A DNA stretch of 64,000 nucleotides from Marinomonas flavescens (GTDB lineage Bacteria > Pseudomonadota > Gammaproteobacteria > Pseudomonadales > Marinomonadaceae), in NCBI RefSeq assembly GCF_004352835.1, contig NZ_SJSB01000003.1, positions 248,001-312,000 of the forward strand, in the 5' to 3' direction. The notes beneath the pieces are model-generated. The model had not been told where the DNA came from. It made no database searches and worked only from the letters and a program-made list of their open reading frames with translations. Shown piece by piece: positions 28,929 through 38,053 of this stretch; positions within the stretch are counted from its first letter, which is position 1; the number at the start of each line of letters is the position of its first letter. The position numbers were made by a program, and so were the translations under genes.

Positions 28929-30581
28929 ATGAAAATGTCTAAGCAAAAAATAGCGCAGACACAGGCTCCTTTTGCTTGGTTAAAGTGGCTGACCATGGCG
29001 ATTGCTGTGGTTCTTGCTTTGCCTGTGTTGGTGGTCGTGGCCAATGTGTTTGCGGGCAGTGACGGCGTATGGGCCCATTTATGGCGCACTGTGTTAGCGG
29101 ATTATGTGAGTAATTCGTTGCTCTTAATGGTCGGTGTTGCTGTTGGTGTGCTGTTGATCGGGGTGCCTGTTGCGTGGCTAACCAGTGTCTGTCGCTTTCC
29201 CGGCTCGTCTTTTTTGAGCTGGGCGCTGCTGTTGCCGTTGGCTATGCCAGCTTACATCATTGCGTACACCTATACCGGTTTACTGGATTTTGCTGGCCCT
29301 GTTCAAGAGACCATTCGGGCCTTGAGTGGGCTGGGTTACGGTGAGTACTGGTTTTTTGAAATTCGCTCCTTAGGTGGGGCGGTGATCATGCTCAGTCTGG
29401 TGCTTTATCCTTACGTGTATTTGATGAGCCGAGCGGCCTTTCTAGAGCAGTCGGCGAATACATTAGAAGTGAGTCGAACGCTGGGCTATTCAAATCTCTC
29501 GGCGTTTTTTCGCTTGGCTTTGCCATTGGCACGTCCAGCGATTATCGCGGGCTTAACACTGGCGATGATGGAAGTGCTTGCCGATTACGGTACGGTGCAA
29601 TATTTCGGTGTGGCTACTTTTACGACGGGCATCATGCGCACCTTTTACGGTTTTGGTGATCTTGCGGGGGCGTCACAATTAGCGGGCGTCTTGCTATTGT
29701 TCGTCTGTGTGCTGATTTTCACCGAACGATATTCTCGACGTAAATTACGCTATCACGCGTCGGGATTACGCAAAGCGAGTCAGAGGGAGCTGGTGTTGTC
29801 GGGTTGGCGCGGTGTGGTTGCGTGTGGATTTTGCTGCTTGCCGGTGCTATTTGGCTTCTTATTGCCTGCGGGAGTCTTGTTGTATTGGTCCCTATTTGAG
29901 GCTGAGCCTTTGACATGGGATTTTCTTCTACTGGCGTGGCACTCTTTTTACTTGGCCTTTTTGGCCGCTTTAATTGTCGTTGCATTGGCTTTGGTGTTGT
30001 CTTACGCATTGCGTTTGCATCCTAGTCGGAGTGTTTCCAGCGCAGTTGCCAGTGCTGGCGTTGGTTATGCGTTGCCTGGCACCATCATTGCGATTGGTGT
30101 AATTGTGCCGTTGGCTTGGCTGGATCATAGGTTGATCGAGGTGGTAAAAGAGGTCACCGGCGATAACATTGGTTTGCTGTTCTCTGGCACCATAGTTGCG
30201 TTATTGTTTGCCTATGCGGTGCGCTTTATGGCGGTGTCTTTAGGGGCGGTACAAAGTGGTCTCGGTAAGATTAAACCCAGCATGGACATGGCGGCGAGAT
30301 CTTTAGGTTTGACGCCTCTGCAGGTGTTAAAACGCGTGCATTTTCCATTGCTTAAAGGGTCTGTACTGACGGCCTTGCTGATTGTTTTCGTCGATGTGTT
30401 AAAAGAGCTGCCTGCGACGTTAATTCTGCGGCCATTTAATTTTAATACCTTGGCGGTACGAGCGTTTGAATTGGCCTCGGATGAGCGTTTAGTCGACGCG
30501 GCTCCGGCATCGATAATGATCGTCTTAGTGGGATTGATCCCAGTCGTACTGCTTAATCGTTCAATATCAAAACATCATTAG
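28929..30581 (+). CDS. fbpB: Ferric-iron ABC transporter, fused permease
   Basis: The 550-residue inner-membrane protein contains about twelve helices as two homologous BPD-transport halves, the usual FbpB architecture. EAA-like loops that contact the ATPase appear as TLEVSRTLGYSNLSAFFRLALP and MDMAARSLGLTPLQVLKRVHFP. It moves Fe(III) handed over by FbpA. An alternative ATG two codons on (28935) exists. The gene follows fbpA after 60 nt. Confidence 0.93.
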   Translation: MKMSKQKIAQTQAPFAWLKWLTMAIAVVLALPVLVVVANVFAGSDGVWAHLWRTVLADYVSNSLLLMVGVAVGVLLIGVPVAWLTSVCRFPGSSFLSWALLLPLAMPAYIIAYTYTGLLDFAGPVQETIRALSGLGYGEYWFFEIRSLGGAVIMLSLVLYPYVYLMSRAAFLEQSANTLEVSRTLGYSNLSAFFRLALPLARPAIIAGLTLAMMEVLADYGTVQYFGVATFTTGIMRTFYGFGDLAGASQLAGVLLLFVCVLIFTERYSRRKLRYHASGLRKASQRELVLSGWRGVVACGFCCLPVLFGFLLPAGVLLYWSLFEAEPLTWDFLLLAWHSFYLAFLAALIVVALALVLSYALRLHPSRSVSSAVASAGVGYALPGTIIAIGVIVPLAWLDHRLIEVVKEVTGDNIGLLFSGTIVALLFAYAVRFMAVSLGAVQSGLGKIKPSMDMAARSLGLTPLQVLKRVHFPLLKGSVLTALLIVFVDVLKELPATLILRPFNFNTLAVRAFELASDERLVDAAPASIMIVLVGLIPVVLLNRSISKHH

Positions 30582-30645
30582 GCCGCGTTTGGTGGCGTTA
30601 TTTTTATAAAACCCGGTTAGCCACAGGGTCGATTCAGGAAACGTC

Positions 30646-31713
30646 ATGAGTTCTTTTTCATCAAGTCAGGTACTGCAAGAGTTAACGGTTAGCGGATTGT
30701 CTGTCGGGTATCACGGGCAAGCGGTAGTGCATAATGTGTCGTTTGATTTAACCGCTGGCCAAATTGGCTGTCTATTGGGCCCAAGTGGTTGTGGTAAATC
30801 GACTTTGTTACGTGCCATTGCGGGTTTTGAGTCAGTTTTATCGGGTTCTATTTCATTGAATGGCGAGGTGATTTCCAGCGTTGACTATTGGCTGCCTCCA
30901 GAGCAACGTCAGATTGGCATGGTGTTTCAAGATATTGCGCTTTTTCCGCACCTTACCATAATGGAGAATATTGCATTCGGTCTTAAGGGCATGACTAAAA
31001 GTGCGACCAAAGCTCGAGTGGATGAGTTGCTGGAATTGATTGGTTTGGTGGGCTATGAAATGCGCTACCCACATTCATTGTCCGGTGGTCAGCAGCAAAG
31101 GGTGGCGTTGGCCAGAGCGATGGCGCCCAAGCCTAAGTTATTATTGATGGATGAGCCGTTTTCGGGTTTGGATGCCAAGTTGCGCGAAGAGTTGGTGCCA
31201 GACGTTCGCCAGATTCTAAAGCATGAAGGCATGAGCGCCATCTTGGTTACCCATGATCAAATGGAAGCGTTTGCCATGGCGGACGTTATCGCGGTGATGG
31301 AAGCGGGGGAAATTCATCAATATGGAACGCCATATCAGATCTATCATCGACCTGAAAGTCGCTTTACGGCACGATTCGTCGGCCAAGGGGATTTTCTGTC
31401 TGCGGTGGTGTGCGATTACCATTGTTTAGAGTCGGATCTGGGGCGCATTCGTGGGGTATTGAGCGATGAGCTCGCCATTGGTACTGAAGTGGACTTGTTA
31501 GTACGTCCAGACGATGTGATCCACGACGATGCCAGTGAGTTTAAAGGCTTGGTGATGAGTAAGTGGTTTCGCGGCTCGCACTTCTTGTATCGGGTGAAAT
31601 TGTCGTCAGGTCTGGTGGTGTATTGCTTTGCGTCTTCTCATCATAATCACGCGATTGGCCAAGAAATTGGCATCAATATTGAACTCGATCATCTGGTGGT
31701 GTTCACCAAATAG
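30646..31713 (+). CDS. fbpC: Ferric-iron ABC transporter, ATP-binding protein
   Basis: The 355-residue ATPase shows Walker A GPSGCGKST, Q-loop VFQDIALFPHLT, signature LSGGQQQRVALARAM, Walker B LLLMDEPFSGLD and switch His in VTHDQ. A C-terminal TOBE regulatory domain follows (about 245-355). It energises the fbpB permease. A bidirectional terminator follows at 31786. Confidence 0.93.
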   Translation: MSSFSSSQVLQELTVSGLSVGYHGQAVVHNVSFDLTAGQIGCLLGPSGCGKSTLLRAIAGFESVLSGSISLNGEVISSVDYWLPPEQRQIGMVFQDIALFPHLTIMENIAFGLKGMTKSATKARVDELLELIGLVGYEMRYPHSLSGGQQQRVALARAMAPKPKLLLMDEPFSGLDAKLREELVPDVRQILKHEGMSAILVTHDQMEAFAMADVIAVMEAGEIHQYGTPYQIYHRPESRFTARFVGQGDFLSAVVCDYHCLESDLGRIRGVLSDELAIGTEVDLLVRPDDVIHDDASEFKGLVMSKWFRGSHFLYRVKLSSGLVVYCFASSHHNHAIGQEIGINIELDHLVVFTK

Positions 31714-31785
31714 CGGTTTTTAGTCAATAATGTCGTTAAATAAATAGCCTTTTTGCAGGTCAATCTTTGTTGTTGCCAACAAAAG

Positions 31786-31819
31786 AGCGGGCAAACTCTC
31801 ATAGGGTTTGCCTGCTTTT
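31786..31819. terminator. Bidirectional terminator between fbpC and ychJ
   Basis: An 11-bp stem (31786-31796 with 31806-31816, one G-U pair) has TTTT on the plus strand and CTCTTTTG on the minus-strand side, so it can end both convergent transcripts. Confidence 0.85.
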
Positions 31820-31840
31820 CGAATTGTTCTTACCTGACAC

Positions 31841-32350
31841 TTATCCGCAGCACTTTTTAAACTTCTTACCTGAGCCGCAAGAGCAAGGGTCATTACGGCC
31901 GACTTTATAGCTTTCTGCAGGGGCGATTTTTTGTGGGCTTGAGCTCACTTCATGGCGACCGGACACATAAAACCATTGGCCATTTATTTTGTTAAAGAGT
32001 GACTTTTCGCTCAACTCCCCTTGGTGTTTGCCTTCTGTAAAGCGGGCGCGAAAGGTGACACTGCCGGTGTCGTCCTCTGCTTGGCCTTGTTCGGTTTCCA
32101 AAATGTCTAATTGCGTCCATAACGTTGTGCTGTTTTCTTCTTTTATCGCTTGTGTGTCATCTTCACTGGTGTCGTTTTCGAGCTGCTGAGTACGTTGAAT
32201 ATAGTCTATGTCGTTGCGTGCAAACGCGCTAAAACGTGAGCGCATTAGGGCCTCAGCCGTTGGAGCTGAACCAGGGTTTTGATGGTAGACAGCGCAGCAG
32301 TTTTGGTAGTTCTTTTCAGTGCCGCAGGGGCAGGGTATTAGGTTTGCCAT
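31841..32350 (-). CDS. YchJ family SEC-C motif protein
   Basis: The 169-residue protein has a cysteine-rich SEC-C metal motif at each end: [13 protein letters not shown] at the N-terminus and [15 protein letters not shown] at the C-terminus, flanking the YchJ middle domain ([24 protein letters not shown]-like strand). This matches the UPF0225/YchJ family, whose function is unknown. SEC-C motifs bind zinc and can contact ribosomes or SecB in SecA. It is divergent from sbcB with a 79-bp gap. Confidence 0.9.
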   Translation of the reverse strand: MANLIPCPCGTEKNYQNCCAVYHQNPGSAPTAEALMRSRFSAFARNDIDYIQRTQQLENDTSEDDTQAIKEENSTTLWTQLDILETEQGQAEDDTGSVTFRARFTEGKHQGELSEKSLFNKINGQWFYVSGRHEVSSSPQKIAPAESYKVGRNDPCSCGSGKKFKKCCG

Positions 32351-32429
32351 TGTTCGGCTCCTCGCATCGCCAAATCGTCATTAAGATGCGTATAATACGG
32401 GTTTCTTTCATGGCTAACAGGAATTATTT

Positions 32430-33881
32430 GTGAACTCATCGGGACCCACTTCATTTTTATGGTTTGATTTTGAAACCACTGGAACAGACCCCGCACGAGA
32501 TAGGCCAATGCAGTTTGCGGGTATTCGCACCGATCTTGAATTTAATGTGATCGGCGAACCTATGATGTTTTATTGCCGCCTTCCAGACGATGTTTTACCG
32601 CAGCCAGAGGCGTGCTTGCTAACGGGTATTAGTCCGCAAGAAGCCAATCGAGAAGGGCTTTGCGAAGCGGAGTTTATGACGGCGATTGAAACTGAATTGT
32701 CATTACCCGGCACCTGTTCGTTGGGCTACAACAGCATTCGTTTTGATGATGAAGTGGTACGCCACGGTTTTTATCGTAACTTTATCGATCCGTATGCCCG
32801 TGAATGGCAAAATAATTGCTCGCGCTGGGACATTATTGATTTAGTGCGTATGACCTATGCTATGCGTCCAGAGGGCATTGAGTGGCCAACGGGTGACGAC
32901 GGCCAGGTCTCGATGAAACTCGAAGCGCTGACCAAAGCCAATAACATTGCCCATGAACAAGCGCACGATGCCCTATCTGATGTCTACGGCACCATTGAAG
33001 TGGCTAAGCTAATCAAAACAACACACCCTAAATTGTTTGATTATTACTTGAAGATGCGTCAGAAACACGAGTTGCAACAGTTTATTGATCCGGTTCGGAT
33101 GAAACCGTTTTTGCATGTTTCTGGCATGTTTGGTCAGGTGAAAAAATACAGCGCATTTGTGGCTCCGATCGCACCGCATCCAACCAATAAAAATGGTGTG
33201 ATTGTGTTTGATTTAATGAGCGATGCGCAACCTTTGATTGATCTTAGTGTCGAGGAAATTCGACATCGGGTTTTTACTCGTCAAGATGAATTGGGCGACC
33301 TTCCACGCTTGCCATTAAAAGTAATTCACTACAATAAGGCGCCAGCGGTGGCACCAGCGACCTTTTTGAAAGACGAAAAAGTCGTGGCGCGTCTTGAATT
33401 GGATGGCGATGCCTGCCGTAAGAATCTTGCCTTGTTAAAGTCTTTCCCAGGCTTGGCTGAAAAAATCAGCAAGGTGTTTGTGCAAGAAGAACGCAGCATT
33501 CCTAAAGACCCAGATTTGATGTTGTATTCGGGCGGTTTCTTCTCGCGCGAAGACAAAGTTCGAATGGACACTATTCGAAGTACGCCGCCAGAGGCGTTAA
33601 GCGAACTCGAAATGTCATTTGATGATCGTCGTTTGCCGGAAATGTTGACGCGGTATATTGCGCGGAACTATCCCGAGCAGTTAACTGAGCCGCAGCGTGA
33701 GGAATGGGAAGAATACCGCACCTTTAAATTGCTGGACAAAGAAGGTGGAGGTTCGATTGAAATGCAGAGTTACTTTGAGCGTTTAAACGCTATTGCACAA
33801 ACACCAGACTTGCCTCAGTCAAAACAAATCATGCTGCAAGATTTGTCAGACTACGCCCAAAGTATCTATCCAATAGAATAA
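32430..33881 (+). CDS. sbcB: Exodeoxyribonuclease I
   Basis: Exonuclease I degrades single-stranded DNA 3' to 5' in recombination and mismatch repair. The 483-residue protein opens with the DEDD exonuclease motif FDFETTG (Asp 13, Glu 15), continues with LGYNSIRFDDEVVRH and the third motif AHDALSDVYGT, and has the family C-terminal SH3-like and helical domains. The GTG at 32430 is chosen, with AGGA 8 nt upstream. Size is close to the E. coli enzyme (475). Confidence 0.95.
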   Translation: MNSSGPTSFLWFDFETTGTDPARDRPMQFAGIRTDLEFNVIGEPMMFYCRLPDDVLPQPEACLLTGISPQEANREGLCEAEFMTAIETELSLPGTCSLGYNSIRFDDEVVRHGFYRNFIDPYAREWQNNCSRWDIIDLVRMTYAMRPEGIEWPTGDDGQVSMKLEALTKANNIAHEQAHDALSDVYGTIEVAKLIKTTHPKLFDYYLKMRQKHELQQFIDPVRMKPFLHVSGMFGQVKKYSAFVAPIAPHPTNKNGVIVFDLMSDAQPLIDLSVEEIRHRVFTRQDELGDLPRLPLKVIHYNKAPAVAPATFLKDEKVVARLELDGDACRKNLALLKSFPGLAEKISKVFVQEERSIPKDPDLMLYSGGFFSREDKVRMDTIRSTPPEALSELEMSFDDRRLPEMLTRYIARNYPEQLTEPQREEWEEYRTFKLLDKEGGGSIEMQSYFERLNAIAQTPDLPQSKQIMLQDLSDYAQSIYPIE

Positions 33882-33894
33882 ATTAGGAGTTGAA

Positions 33895-34932
33895 ATGAGC
33901 GAACAGCGTAGAGGAATACACTGGTTAGTTGGTCTGGCCGCTTTTGTGATCATCATCGCTGGATTGAAGGCAGCAACACAGATTGTGGTACCTTTTATGT
34001 TAGCGGTGTTTATCGCCATTGTTTGTGCCCCTTTAATGGCCAGCTTACGTCGTAGAAAAATACCAACATGGCTCTCTATTTTACTTGTGGTAGCGGTTGT
34101 TTTAGTTGGTGTTGCTGTTGTAGCGGTATTAGTTGGCTCGTCTTTGGACAATTTATCGAATCAGCTGCCAACCTATAAAGCGCGTTTTGGTGAAGAAATG
34201 TCGCATCTTTTTGCCCGTTTAAAGGATGTTGGTATTCATATTTCTTATGACAAAATAAAGGGGTATATAGATCCTTCATCGCTAATGCAATTGGTGGCTA
34301 AGGCGTTAAGTGGTTTGGGCAGTGCGTTGACTAATTTTGTGTTGGTTATCATGACCGTTGTGTTCATTTTGTTTGAGGCGGTTGAATTGCCTAAAAAACT
34401 GTCTCTTGCTTTGACTGATGCCACTCAGTCTTTAGAGCATTTTCGATCTTTTATTAATTCGGTGAATCGTTATCTGGTTATTAAAACTTCTGTGAGTTTG
34501 CTAACGGGTGTGGTGATCACGCTCTGGTTATGGATTCTGGGCGTAGACTTTCCGATTTTATGGGGTGTGTGTGCGTTTCTACTGAATTTCGTACCCAACA
34601 TTGGTTCTATTATTGCGGCAGTACCGGCGGTCTTGTTGGCATTTGTACAGCTAGGGCCGCTTTCTGCCGGACTAACCGCGTTGGGTTTTGTGGTAGTCAA
34701 TTTGTTTGTCGGCAATGTGATCGAGCCTCGCTATATGGGTAAAGGGCTGGGGCTTTCTACCTTAGTTGTTTTCCTCTCTTTGTTATTGTGGGGTTGGGTT
34801 TTTGGGCCGGTAGGCATGCTGCTTTCTATTCCACTTACTATTATTGTAAAGCTGGCGTTAGAAGCGAATCCTCGTATGAAATGGCTGGCCGTTATGATTG
34901 ACTCCAGCAGTAATCAAAAGTTAGATGACTAA
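33895..34932 (+). CDS. AI-2E family transporter (PerM-like)
   Basis: The 345-residue inner-membrane protein has about eight predicted helices in the AI-2E/PerM pattern: an N-terminal pair (LAAFVIIIAGLKAAT, PFMLAVFIAIVCAPLM), a soluble loop, and the C-terminal LNFVPNIGSIIAAVPAVLLAF-like region with VVNLFVGNVIEPRYMGKGLG. Members include the autoinducer exporter TqsA and Na+/H+ antiporters, so the cargo is unclear. GGAGT lies 5 nt before the ATG, 13 nt after sbcB. Confidence 0.88.
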   Translation: MSEQRRGIHWLVGLAAFVIIIAGLKAATQIVVPFMLAVFIAIVCAPLMASLRRRKIPTWLSILLVVAVVLVGVAVVAVLVGSSLDNLSNQLPTYKARFGEEMSHLFARLKDVGIHISYDKIKGYIDPSSLMQLVAKALSGLGSALTNFVLVIMTVVFILFEAVELPKKLSLALTDATQSLEHFRSFINSVNRYLVIKTSVSLLTGVVITLWLWILGVDFPILWGVCAFLLNFVPNIGSIIAAVPAVLLAFVQLGPLSAGLTALGFVVVNLFVGNVIEPRYMGKGLGLSTLVVFLSLLLWGWVFGPVGMLLSIPLTIIVKLALEANPRMKWLAVMIDSSSNQKLDD

Positions 34933-35119
34933 TCTCTTAATGCAAGTGATCGCAATGTGCTAATTGGTAGAATGTGCTAATTATTAGAGTGTGCTCTTAA
35001 GCAAAAGAAAGGGGTTATATTCTGGCTAAATAAGCAAAAAAGGCGACATTGTCAAAAGTCGGTCTCACAGCGTTGATTTTGAATTGCTTGGCTAGATACA
35101 CTCAGGTCACAGAATTCAC

Positions 35120-35145
35120 ACCGCCGCCCATCGCGGCGGTATTTT
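35120..35145 (+). terminator. GC-rich hairpin in the leader of the hydrolase gene
   Basis: ACCGCCGC (35120-35127) pairs with GCGGCGGT (35133-35140) around CCATC, followed by ATTTT. It lies about 25 nt before the start codon of the dienelactone hydrolase and could end upstream transcription or act as an attenuator. Confidence 0.45.
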
Positions 35146-35164
35146 AAGGTTAGGAGACATAGTA

Positions 35165-35869
35165 ATGAGCGACAATTTTCAATCTCTTTTTATCGACAAT
35201 GTGAACCGTAAGCATTACCAAGTGGACTCATCTGTCGCTGATAGTAAGCCTATCCATGTGGTCATTTGGCCAACTTTTTCGGGGTTGTCAGAGTTTGAAA
35301 AATCCATAGCTGACAAAGTTGCCTCGTTTGGTTATTCAGCTACCGCCGTCGATTTGTATGGTTCAGATCGTATATTGGAGAGTGTGGAAGAGAAGTTATC
35401 CCTAATGGGTGTATTACTTGAAAATGCAGAATCGCTTCATGGTTTGCAGCGTTCTTTAACCGAGCAGTCAACGGCCAATATCAGTGATAAAACGGTCGTT
35501 CATATCGGCTTTTGTTTAGGTGGGCGTTTGGCATTAGAGGCCGGTCTACATTTTAAAAATACTGTGGGTGCGGTGAGTTTTCATGGTTTGATGAGTTTTA
35601 ATCGAGCGGCAGAAAATCAAGTTAATCGTGATTTAAAAATCATGGTGTTAAATGGCTATGATGACCGTTCTGTCACTGATGAGAATGCCTTGGCTGCAAA
35701 GCAGTACTGGGCAGGATTAGGGATAGATTTTCAGTTCATTGATTTTGGCAATACAATGCATTCTTTTATGTTGCCTAGTGCCAATAATCCAGAACATGGC
35801 AGCATGTATAACCCAATTGTTGCGGAACGTGGCTACCGTTATTTACAAGGCTTTCTGAACGAACTCTGA
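35165..35869 (+). CDS. Dienelactone hydrolase family protein
   Basis: The 234-residue alpha/beta hydrolase has the DLH nucleophile elbow GFCLGG (Cys 117), an acidic residue in GYDDRSV (Asp 166/167) and the His in NTMHSFM (His 199), giving the Cys-Asp-His triad of the family. No signal peptide is present. Family members cleave dienelactone and various esters; the substrate here is unknown. AGGAG lies upstream of the ATG. A perfect palindromic terminator follows. Confidence 0.87.
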   Translation: MSDNFQSLFIDNVNRKHYQVDSSVADSKPIHVVIWPTFSGLSEFEKSIADKVASFGYSATAVDLYGSDRILESVEEKLSLMGVLLENAESLHGLQRSLTEQSTANISDKTVVHIGFCLGGRLALEAGLHFKNTVGAVSFHGLMSFNRAAENQVNRDLKIMVLNGYDDRSVTDENALAAKQYWAGLGIDFQFIDFGNTMHSFMLPSANNPEHGSMYNPIVAERGYRYLQGFLNEL

Positions 35870-35910
35870 TCAAGCTTTGTTGCTGTGTAGTGTATCTAAT
35901 AAGGCGATTT

Positions 35911-35950
35911 AAACAAAAATGCCCTTAATTAATTAAGGGCATTTTTGTTT
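35911..35950. terminator. Perfect 40-nt palindrome, bidirectional terminator
   Basis: Positions 35911-35930 are the exact reverse complement of 35931-35950. The core arms read TGCCCTTAATT and AATTAAGGGCA, flanked by A and T tracts, so both the hydrolase transcript and the convergent ABC ATPase transcript get a hairpin with a T run. Confidence 0.9.
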
Positions 35951-35973
35951 CACTATTACAAAATTGTAATGTC

Positions 35974-37080
35974 TTATTCACGGACAGGAACAGGGCGGTT
36001 AACTAATGCTTCCCCTTTGCTGTTAAATAAGTAGCAGTCTTTTTTGTTGACGCCAACCGTTACGAGTTCACCATTTTTAGTCAGATTTTGACCACTCGCT
36101 TCTATGGTGAGTTTGTGTCCTTTGTAATGGCCATATAAGAAGGTAGTGCCACCTAGATGCTCGGCTACGTCTACTTTCACATCAAGAGAGAAGTCGACAT
36201 CTTCTGTTGTTTCTTTTACGTGCTCTGGGCGAAGGCCAAGAGTAACGCTTACATTAACGCTTACTTTTGATGTGTCGACTGTCAATTGTATTGTTTGTCC
36301 TGCTACATCAATCGTGGCAAGACTTTTCTCGTCAATTTCAAGAACCTTGGCGTCTAAAAAGTTCATTCTGGGAGAACCGATGAAACCAGCAACAAACTCA
36401 TTCGCAGGATTATGGTAAAGCTCCAACGGTGATCCAACTTGCTCAACGTTACCGGCACGAAGCACGACGATTTTGTCTGCTAGTGTCATCGCTTCAACTT
36501 GGTCATGAGTTACATACACCATTGAGGATTTCAAGCGATTATGAAGCTGAGCGATCTGAATCCGCATATCCACACGAAGTTCTGCATCTAGATTCGATAA
36601 TGGTTCATCAAATAGGAAGACTTCCGGTTGACGGACAATAGCACGACCAATGGCCACACGTTGGCGCTGTCCACCTGAGAGTTGTTTTGGTTTGCGGTCT
36701 AACAAACTCTCTAACTGAAGGATGCTGGCAGCATTAGCAACTTGTTTTTTGATTTTTTCTGGATCAACGCCCGTCATTCGTAAGCCAAAACTCATATTCT
36801 CTTCAACTGTCATGTGCGGGTAAAGAGCATACGACTGGAATACCATGGCAACGCCGCGATCCGCAGGCGCCACATCATTCATGTTCTGGCCATTAATTTC
36901 TAGGGTGCCGTCTGTAATGTCTTCTAAACCTGCAATCAAACGTAGCAATGTTGATTTACCACAGCCAGATGGACCAACGAAAACAACAAACTCGCCGTCC
37001 TCCAAATCTAGGTTAACGCCATGTATTGTTTCAACCTCATTGAAGCGCTTGATGACGTTTTTTAATTTTATTGTTGCCAT
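35974..37080 (-). CDS. Sugar ABC transporter ATP-binding protein (MsmK/UgpC type)
   Basis: The 368-residue ATPase shows Walker A VGPSGCGKST, VFQSYALYPHMTV, LSGGQRQRVAIGRAI, Walker B VFLFDEPLSNLD and VTHDQVEAMTLAD. A C-terminal TOBE/OB domain (about 240-368) includes GLRPEHVK. It probably energises the MsmFG-type permease encoded divergently at 38054. It lies 10 nt downstream of the iclR-type gene on the same strand, so it shares a transcript with the regulator, away from its membrane partners. Confidence 0.92.
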   Translation of the reverse strand: MATIKLKNVIKRFNEVETIHGVNLDLEDGEFVVFVGPSGCGKSTLLRLIAGLEDITDGTLEINGQNMNDVAPADRGVAMVFQSYALYPHMTVEENMSFGLRMTGVDPEKIKKQVANAASILQLESLLDRKPKQLSGGQRQRVAIGRAIVRQPEVFLFDEPLSNLDAELRVDMRIQIAQLHNRLKSSMVYVTHDQVEAMTLADKIVVLRAGNVEQVGSPLELYHNPANEFVAGFIGSPRMNFLDAKVLEIDEKSLATIDVAGQTIQLTVDTSKVSVNVSVTLGLRPEHVKETTEDVDFSLDVKVDVAEHLGGTTFLYGHYKGHKLTIEASGQNLTKNGELVTVGVNKKDCYLFNSKGEALVNRPVPVRE

Positions 37081-37090
37081 GAACTTATTC

Positions 37091-37879
37091 CTAATGCTTA
37101 TCGGAGGCGATGGCCCCCATTCGTGTGGAGACTTCCAAGCAAGCTTCTTTAACTAAGCTTTGAAAGTGTTGAAAACGCGCCTCATCAACTCGAAACTTCG
37201 GAGCTGTTATGCTGAGTGCTGCGATGGGTTCATTTAAGTGATTAAAAATAACAGAAGCCGCACACTGGATGCCTTCTTCGTGTTCTTCTAAATCTAAAGA
37301 GATTTTAGTTTCTCGGATTGTTAGTAGCTCTGCTCTCAATGCTTCTGCGTTTGTTATGGTGGTTGGTGTGTGACGGATAAATGATTGCTCATTGATGGCT
37401 TCTTCAAGCTGCTCTTCTGTTAAAAAGGCCATTATCGCTTTTCCAAGGCCGGTACAATAACCTGGACCCTTCCTGCCAACCGCTGAAAACAAGCGTAAAC
37501 TTTTCTGGCTTTCAAGTTTATCAATATAGATCACATCGCCACGATCTAGAACAGCAAGATGAACAGTTTCTCCCGTATTATTCCATAGATATCTTATTTG
37601 ATCAGCCGCTACATCTCTGACATCCATACGTGACCAAGCATTATGAGCAAGCTCTAATAAGCCATATCCTGGGTGGTATGATTGGGTGCTGCTATCAAAA
37701 CGTAGTAAACCTTTTGAAACCAGAGATAATAGAATGCGGTGAACGGTTGCTTTTGGAAGTTGTGCCTTTTCAACAATTTCTGCAAAGCGTAATGGAGTGC
37801 TTGCTTTGCATACTTCTTGGAGCAAACTTAAGGCTTTATCCAATGAGGAGCCTCCGCTTTTTTGCTCCAACTTTGTCAT
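37091..37879 (-). CDS. IclR family transcriptional regulator
   Basis: The 262-residue protein has an N-terminal winged helix-turn-helix (SSLDKALSLLQEVCKASTPL, FAEIVEKAQLPKATVHRIL) and a C-terminal GAF-like IclR effector domain (GYCTGLGKAIMAFL ... EHEEGIQCAASVIFN). The start at 37879 has TGGAGA 5 nt upstream on the minus strand; a longer frame to 37939 lacks a ribosome-binding site. Its position between the ATPase and the divergent permease operon suggests it controls both in response to a galactose-derived signal. Confidence 0.9.
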   Translation of the reverse strand: MTKLEQKSGGSSLDKALSLLQEVCKASTPLRFAEIVEKAQLPKATVHRILLSLVSKGLLRFDSSTQSYHPGYGLLELAHNAWSRMDVRDVAADQIRYLWNNTGETVHLAVLDRGDVIYIDKLESQKSLRLFSAVGRKGPGYCTGLGKAIMAFLTEEQLEEAINEQSFIRHTPTTITNAEALRAELLTIRETKISLDLEEHEEGIQCAASVIFNHLNEPIAALSITAPKFRVDEARFQHFQSLVKEACLEVSTRMGAIASDKH

Positions 37880-37997
37880 TTTTTTCTCCAAAAATAATTT
37901 TGTATTATGGTTATATGTGTTTTTGGTACTAAGTTCCACATTTTTTTCAATATCTGTTGCAAAAACTAAGACTCTATTCCATTATTTTATCAGGTGA

Positions 37998-38019
37998 GTT
38001 GTCTGTCAAGTATGACAAC
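37998..38019. promoter_or_regulatory. Candidate operator upstream of the galactoside permease operon
   Basis: GTTGTC (37998-38003) and GACAAC (38014-38019) form an inverted repeat with a 10-nt spacer, about 35 bp before the first permease gene. It may bind the divergent IclR regulator; only symmetry and position support this. Confidence 0.3.
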
Positions 38020-38053
38020 CCGTATTTTAATAAGAATAAGAGGTGGGTTAGCC

